From Streptomyces hyaluromycini (lineage in GTDB: Bacteria; Actinomycetota; Actinomycetes; Streptomycetales; Streptomycetaceae): a DNA stretch of 64,000 bases. Below, in pieces: positions 61,201 through 64,000 of this stretch. The first letter of the stretch is position 1. Each line of letters begins with the position of its first letter. Location: the NCBI RefSeq assembly GCF_002217755.1, contig NZ_BCFL01000018.1:620001-684000 (forward strand), in the 5' to 3' direction. The position numbers and the translations under genes are program-made. Below the pieces are notes generated by a model, which made no database searches, was not told the DNA's origin, and saw nothing but the letters and a program-made list of their open reading frames with translations.

Positions 61201-64000
61201 GGTACTGAACCAGACCGAGTCCCGCACCATGGACGGCTCGCATCCCCATCTCGCCCACGTCCGGTACGAGTTCGCGGTCACCGACAAGAACGGCCGGGCC
61301 GTCGGCGCGGACGGCAGGACCGTCCGCGGGCAGGACACCGGCCGGTCGCCCGTCGCCTTCGGCTTCGCGGTGCGCAACGGGCTGGCCGTGCGGCTGGGCG
61401 AGAGCTACACCAGGGGGGAGACGTCCGAGGACCGGACGGAGCTGCCGGAGGTACTGCAGCTCGGGCCGGACACGAGCTACCGGACCATGGCCACCGAGGC
61501 CTACGGCCCGCTGGCCCATGTCCGCGACTGGGTGCTGGCACGGGCGAAGGTGACACCGGACAGCGACAGCGGAGCCCGGCTGAGCGAGTTCTTCTCCACC
61601 GACTCCTTCCACACGATGGGCAAGACGTTCACGACCGGTCCGGTCACCACACCGGCGCTCTTCCGCGACGGGACGGGACGGGACCCGATCGGCGTCTTCT
61701 CCGTGCGCGTGGAGTCCGGCAGGGCCGTGCTGCTCGACGGGTCGAAGCTCGCGGAGCTGCGGGACATCCAGCAGACCACGCTCCGCAACGAACGGGCCGT
61801 CACCAAGTCCGCGGGCGCCGACGTCGCGGCGTCGGCCGGTCCGGCGTTCCAGTTCCTCGACCTGCCCGGCGGCGCGGTGAACGTACGGCTGCTGGCGGGC
61901 GCCGGCGGCCGCTACGGCGCCTCGCGGAGCCGCACGTTCGTCACCGGTGGCACCGGCGCCGTGAAGTCCGCCACCCAGATCAAGGGCGACCTCACCGGCC
62001 TCTACCTCGTGGAGAAGGTCGTCAGGGTCACCGCGCCGCCCGACACCAGGGCCCCGCTCGCCAAGGACCGGCCGAACACCGCGCAGGGGCCCGCGAAGCT
62101 GCGCAAGAACTCGCCCCGGAGCTGGAGCCGGAAGCCGGAGACCAGGGAGTTCCGGACCTGGAGCCTGGAACGCCTGCCGCTCCCCGAGGCCCGCCGGCTG
62201 GCCGAACCGGCCGGGCCGCGGCAGCAGCCGCCCGGCGCCGAGCCGGCCGCTCCCCCGTACCTGACGAAGGACCGGCCGCCGACGCTCGGCATGAGCCACG
62301 TCGAGGAGTTCACCTTCGCCGACGACAGGCACACCCACGAGGACGGCGACGGCACGCACCGCACGCTGCCCGAGCACTTCGCCGACCAGGTGCTGAGGGC
62401 CGTGGCCCAGGCGTATCCGGACCTGGTCGCCCCCCTCGACGAACTCGATCCGCGCAACCCCCGCTGGCGGGACGGCGACCACTTCCAGCTCGTCCTCGGC
62501 AACACCCAGGAGGTGCTGAACACCCTCGCCTACCAGAACATGGCCGGGAACCTGGAGCGGATGACGACCACGGGGCTGCCGATCGCCCTGGTCGGCTCCA
62601 GCCGTACCACCCGGGAGCGCCGGTACGTGTGGGTGGACGCGCAGCTGTCGGAGCGGCGTTACGAGGGCCTGCGCGAGGATCTGCGGCTGCGGTACAGCGC
62701 GCCGGGCAGCGAGAACCTCGCCGGGCAGCAGGCGGGGAGCAGGGGTCTGCAGGGCGGGGTGGAGGCGGTGCTGTCGACGCGTGACCAGGCCAGCGACGAC
62801 ATCGGCGCGCCCCTGCACGCGGGCACCGTGTCGCTGGGGGCCTCCTACGGCAGGCGCGCGGAGTCCGAGAGCGGATACGGCAACGCCGCCTCGCACGAGG
62901 CGATGTCGATCGGTACGAAGGGCTCGCACCTCTACAGCTACCGGCTGACGCTGACGGCGAAGCGCGGCGGCTTCCGGCGGCCGCGCGGCCTGCTGCGCGG
63001 CCCGCTCCTGCTGAACCTGCTCGGCACCCAGCCGTTCGTCCTCTCCGAGCCGGAGACCGACCTGATCGGCGGGAACGTCCAGGGCACGCGCGAGGGCGGT
63101 CCGGTGACGGGCCGGGTGCTGCTGAGCATCCCCGTCGAGCACGTTCCCACCGAGGCCACCGAGGCCTGGGACGGGACGGCCGCCGATGTCGTACGCATGG
63201 AGCGGCACGAGGCCCTGGGCCTGGCGCTCGCCGAACACCCGCCGGCCGGCCGGGGCACGGACGGCCTTCCGGCGGCGTTCGGGAAGCACCCGCACCAGAC
63301 CATCGCCGTGGTCGCCGATCCCGCGATCACCAGGTCCGTGGAGGAGGTGCTGGGCGCGTCGTCCGACGGCTCGTGGCTGCTGACCCGGCAGGGCGCGCCC
63401 GCGCACGACGCGGCGCTGCGGGTGTTCCAGAGCCAGTACCTGACCGCCAACTTCGACCAGACGTCGACGGCCGCGGGCTGGCGGGTGTCGGGTCTGTGGT
63501 CCAAGAAGCCGTATCTCGATCGGACGTCGGTCGTCGCGCACCGGACCCGGATCCTGCCCGACCGCCTGGTCGCGCTGACGCGCGGGGTGACGGTCGACAC
63601 CGAGACCACGGTCGGCGGGTCCACGACGGTCAGCGGACGCGACGCCAGGACGAGCACGTTCTTCGTGGGCGGGCAGGTCGCGTACCAGAACGCGCACGGG
63701 GTGGGGCCGGGTGTCGTCGGCACCTACGGTCTGGCGGCGAGCCCGTACCGGCTGGACCGGTCCGAGTGGCGGACGGTCACGCGCACCGCGATCGCGGAGA
63801 TGACCCGCAGGGACGCGAACCGTCATGTCCTGGTCGTGGGTGACGTGGCGCACGAGATCGCGGCCGCCTCCAGCGTCGTCGGCGAGAGGGCGACCCGCCT
63901 TCGGCGCCTGGAGGGCCGGCTGGCCGGGGTCGCCGGACGCCGGGTGACGGTCGAGCGCGGCTGGATGGGCCATGTCCCGGAGAAGAGCGCCTACCGGCTC
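52265..64000 (+). CDS. Giant WXG100-like multidomain protein (3' end outside window)
   Basis: An uninterrupted frame of at least 3,912 codons runs to the window's last base. Residues 1-110 form a WXG100-like hairpin with W63-S-D; about 114-230 are hydrophobic helices (LTLLMAIWNPIGALIEQS, FVPFLGGALAQSLA). Residues 490-765 are a Pro/Thr/Glu linker and 766-1260 coiled-coil helices. An amidoligase-like domain follows (GVGLELEL at 1410-1417, FIELVSPPL at 1454-1462), then H2119-ELAHQLGLRD (HExxH metallopeptidase motif) and D2424-ILLVDYTQTG (phosphoribosyltransferase-like loop). A Pro/Asp linker (2580-2770) and more than 1,100 residues of beta-rich toxin-like sequence complete it. No in-frame Cys codon was seen. 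Such actinobacterial giants are called lonely-Cys or WXG100-like proteins; it is probably a T7SS substrate. Confidence 0.85.
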   Translation, partial: MFPDSLDGLFVFLTGMKPPHAKSDRIRSDMEEPNLELARQLTELQDELAKISQAVSRNATGQWSDAYVRAMSTFFPGGDGGDAIEQLKKTANNLADYAHESAYQVDYANRMIIAQLVEFVFEWALTLLMAIWNPIGALIEQSFLQALYRLILRSVVLRLLTALATHVALNVGLGAAMDLLVRWSLANDGKTTHHGGDYLKQAIGFGVVQGLLAPFVPFLGGALAQSLAKYLGRNTVKDLFKVLEKTDLPSAGGKTLGKDLSKDLPKGAGKDLLRDADDHLDDGAGPVRTPRGTPDGDPVFAQDVAGHVGTVVDKLALGQGLDTAARNAFRDGIGDAFANRFGKDMSSGTARDLGRTWADTLLTNLGRKNLGRDLDDVLAKGLPKSADGGVRAALSYGVAGALATDLGRKFSHLAGHGMAEGLHQTASEVVYNAYSEHKLDTSYGTFVSGVAGGRISHALEHNAEFLGTRIKTAGLDAAKFLNPPATRTADDPGTASPASDTPVPSTAPPVRTTSGDAGTGTTGDTGGDPAAVTRLTPGPAGQSDLSTSVRDILAPGTNGHPAEPADEPRDSSGDAAGWTMPGGQQSAVRSGSPATIGDEPFSARPQPTGGGRGDAPRPGPSRTTTESGVSGSPGRVTPLPTSGQTPLGPHPDTAKQPEKTSDPRSVPAPTRTRTESEPETRTETGTETGTGTGTAPRIRSEAGSGAGQDRAADAPGDDSAHPLRHDPGQPTAGAHKHIATAEGAASHPGDAPVQSSPTGSGTPSRTEQWTEFRQLRDTAYHQRLAVEERFQALMSQAPGGDAAREVADGADRFRQADLFGGRRLPQDPVVRERIEETYREQLRLVHEKSEQSGNTGERWEAARETARENIPHLFAWVSERVRHLEMFGEDFDRALADFRAADPFGGHYLPHRTDSGDGGGAEGARNRPAGDENTPPRAEDTDVPRTVEELRTRLRERYLEAVDEAFRTTAPSRTHAGADSGVARRLLDDRIAAARAEFAEEIGRLGAREREVEHATRDFDRVAEDWQDDLAAGGSLGERELAQAREDFRRDLRTAYEALGAETGDTTGRLFATRWQAHLDRIGEPSALRERLTHAETRTLRLAQAQRLLRTAIDAFEADPANGTELHEDGRERLSEEWARTVGEHFDSHWFGDLGHADFRGLVSEHTPTPDKSSGRSWDDVLNTLTPDLTSRLAHEAALQSVLAHAAHDFHRIAGHPDSLTHRYQVDPATLERIGRDFRTETVTRYDTLYAPAEHDIRNWLSHERQHTDTFTRTLTTADTTPLPTVRRTQSDAPRGTDPDEEAPRQPEAAGPLPAREEPAGPSAEVRVGPVTTPYDAWNTFAETDSRRAEDVLDATRSRFPTDLGDMDDAVRRAYAALTPDDHRRPVVAQADLLVNQVLTGQRYVMRGSGVGLELELPSWGLALPPGPTGLPKLLATSPTINVVIEGTETDAPFIELVSPPLAVVAGDQGRVSKDQFFHDVRTVLDRLRRLSLGGQPIRFDRAFPGDAGFDTHPDAAAQAAHIQVLDVGDGRGLSPQYTVGIPAGHLHEFLADIHSATDDAYSIRRQLRDALRFGNEVARNFATDTFPGWNRLRLPPQAADLLSHDEDVSALRGFLALVYTQAAATAFESALLEFGIRTGALTKNFTAVLSRVPMNEIRASLPMDVEEYLQGSSDEIKDLFVERFRQGLLQDGEYGARFREGGAQHFDPLTAIVNPERGLTVDHYLTSALQLVDEGDVVHQNDAFGGMTELPEPDDNLGRLSPVLVPLELRMYDVNEVPLADVRRVFDRLEGLAQNAYGRARGLALRDARSVDRDRRVLYDLAGGGHRLAGRFIALLHALSGLDEARSAAPADSVLPSRDTNAIALGVAAAMYREQGWADPAGPHLIESAVHHLDELAHRLRAPAAGVTAAGLPLVNQAGIITADLYDGLGDALAAAHRPGTVTADTVTAPHASANAVDVDVVTDDRLAGDPAWQRARETATATEVSRRWIIPAGPRQGHGGVSAFTVRRVRYEDQSVTDLTVRVGIGGSHGLSPGQVAEVRRRAHEGAAYLSTPGVVPALPDGSRVHVTLVFTDGPDHSPGTHGQSEPHLTVTLTDDRGLPMTLTRWQADVAPIRYAHELAHQLGLRDNPDVPGALMGDFGKPLEPEWAAAGLTPDTLRPRDVQLLHQLIETHVGADASADVGATPADSETGAERKPWRLGPEHWTLVDKRDPETGEPQLDPETGEPAQVFQRVPYEPSTRVFREADGTRTGLTPLAAKDLLDRADIYVPPGVVREVLESYLYDGTHGGAEVVYGPDDGPRLLTDLRAAAHAELRAGQDQVLDAVIESARLISDRYPPDRYFYLGLGRSPAAIVAALQASGHRAESVPLSDFRPGPGDPWSVLHDAFRTGPDKPPLTEEQRRMLFEHFDEFVRPHLGDGDGRDILLVDYTQTGFSLFAAQHYLVRYLAEHGADAKVRALAVHQDIDTATLGKTVDAIRTPRNPLRHPLDWYFNTDRRIDWGRDTGTFPLGQDGPLAGNGPVLGQAFKQEAFDGLAEHGSYKLLQQTPEQFTQNRPLRAHAADASGYHLLKGLITARLTAPEPVDHHPVVDPETVAHRQSESDTANPAPDELPREERASLMQDVRQVTGNSHPTPTGITDTRGGVADTRGEAPSVPLPTTSSEPGPSGRPHTTAAPNLSGPDAGQAVPRQTAADPDPRQADPQQAPTDPDPTPDTHQASPRQTPADPDMSRARPRRSPTGPGPGPGGLVTIPEDTPPPSWIGDDLDRRRPPRLDRDLTPPELTARPVAFTDGTRLPVYMGDMGALGSRLDLPEDVLRRSFAFGQSDRVLRGADLVVEELGRRLGEAPGIRPAATRTGFLGRTGLLDDVRRGLVQSPQGFFGDGRRFVYRTEGGSTRVLTVTARPYERWERFAFGHANPAKNDVMVRDTRTTGVNSAYSNSTSLLPSVPLGPVRQLLSGWVRFSAQLTKGKRVQYNMQNQVLNQTESRTMDGSHPHLAHVRYEFAVTDKNGRAVGADGRTVRGQDTGRSPVAFGFAVRNGLAVRLGESYTRGETSEDRTELPEVLQLGPDTSYRTMATEAYGPLAHVRDWVLARAKVTPDSDSGARLSEFFSTDSFHTMGKTFTTGPVTTPALFRDGTGRDPIGVFSVRVESGRAVLLDGSKLAELRDIQQTTLRNERAVTKSAGADVAASAGPAFQFLDLPGGAVNVRLLAGAGGRYGASRSRTFVTGGTGAVKSATQIKGDLTGLYLVEKVVRVTAPPDTRAPLAKDRPNTAQGPAKLRKNSPRSWSRKPETREFRTWSLERLPLPEARRLAEPAGPRQQPPGAEPAAPPYLTKDRPPTLGMSHVEEFTFADDRHTHEDGDGTHRTLPEHFADQVLRAVAQAYPDLVAPLDELDPRNPRWRDGDHFQLVLGNTQEVLNTLAYQNMAGNLERMTTTGLPIALVGSSRTTRERRYVWVDAQLSERRYEGLREDLRLRYSAPGSENLAGQQAGSRGLQGGVEAVLSTRDQASDDIGAPLHAGTVSLGASYGRRAESESGYGNAASHEAMSIGTKGSHLYSYRLTLTAKRGGFRRPRGLLRGPLLLNLLGTQPFVLSEPETDLIGGNVQGTREGGPVTGRVLLSIPVEHVPTEATEAWDGTAADVVRMERHEALGLALAEHPPAGRGTDGLPAAFGKHPHQTIAVVADPAITRSVEEVLGASSDGSWLLTRQGAPAHDAALRVFQSQYLTANFDQTSTAAGWRVSGLWSKKPYLDRTSVVAHRTRILPDRLVALTRGVTVDTETTVGGSTTVSGRDARTSTFFVGGQVAYQNAHGVGPGVVGTYGLAASPYRLDRSEWRTVTRTAIAEMTRRDANRHVLVVGDVAHEIAAASSVVGERATRLRRLEGRLAGVAGRRVTVERGWMGHVPEKSAYRL

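Overview
The window is high-GC actinobacterial DNA and almost certainly from a Streptomyces. It shows strong third-position GC bias, GTG/TTG starts, ATGA/GTGA/TGATG gene overlaps, a Streptomyces-type ESX (type VII) secretion locus, an FxsA-B-C-T peptide locus and a Streptomyces intergenic palindromic repeat. No rRNA, tRNA or CRISPR array was seen.

Layout. 1-8.0 kb is ordinary chromosome: the end of a Gfo/Idh/MocA oxidoreductase, an SDR, a D-Ala-D-Ala carboxypeptidase, an FtsX-type ABC exporter pair, an aldo/keto reductase, an NTF2-like protein and a DoxX protein. A MazG-like gene at 8006 is cut by a 6.3-kb mobile element (about 8230-14515) carrying two tyrosine recombinases, a small HTH/coiled-coil protein, two unknown cargo genes and a NUDIX hydrolase. 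The 3' half of the MazG gene resumes in frame at 14520. The arrangement resembles the TnpA-TnpB-TnpC set of Tn554-type elements, and a 6-bp CACCTG core flanks the element.

14.9-22.9 kb is an FxsA system: an AAC(3)-family acyltransferase, the 60-residue precursor FxsA ending in FNSAL, the radical SAM/SPASM maturase FxsB, TIR-like FxsC and the 1335-residue FxsT (ParA-like, TIR, NB-ARC and TPR). It ends at a 25-bp hairpin shared with the converging next operon.

22.9-31.1 kb (minus strand) is a catabolic/transport operon: an NMT1/SsuA-like ABC importer, a RutA-like flavin monooxygenase, a RutB-like cysteine hydrolase, a second flavin monooxygenase, an MFS transporter, a 29-codon micro-ORF and a flavin reductase. 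Nearly all these genes touch or overlap. The enzyme set suggests oxidative opening of a pyrimidine-like or other N-heterocycle.

31.2-64 kb is a type VII secretion locus: an atypical LuxR regulator, EccB, EccD, EccC with three ATPase domains, the mycosin MycP, a protein with an ADP-ribosyltransferase-like C-terminus, a membrane-anchored bulb-lectin protein, WXG100-type small proteins, a repeat-rich WXG/AAWKG protein, a YbaB-like protein and finally a giant open frame. That frame runs from 52265 off the end of the window (at least 3,912 codons). It has a WXG100-like/transmembrane N-terminus followed by amidoligase-like, HExxH metallopeptidase-like and phosphoribosyltransferase-like regions, and I found no cysteine codon in it. 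It is the most striking feature: probably a T7SS-linked giant polymorphic effector of the kind called 'lonely Cys' proteins. No EccE gene was recognised.
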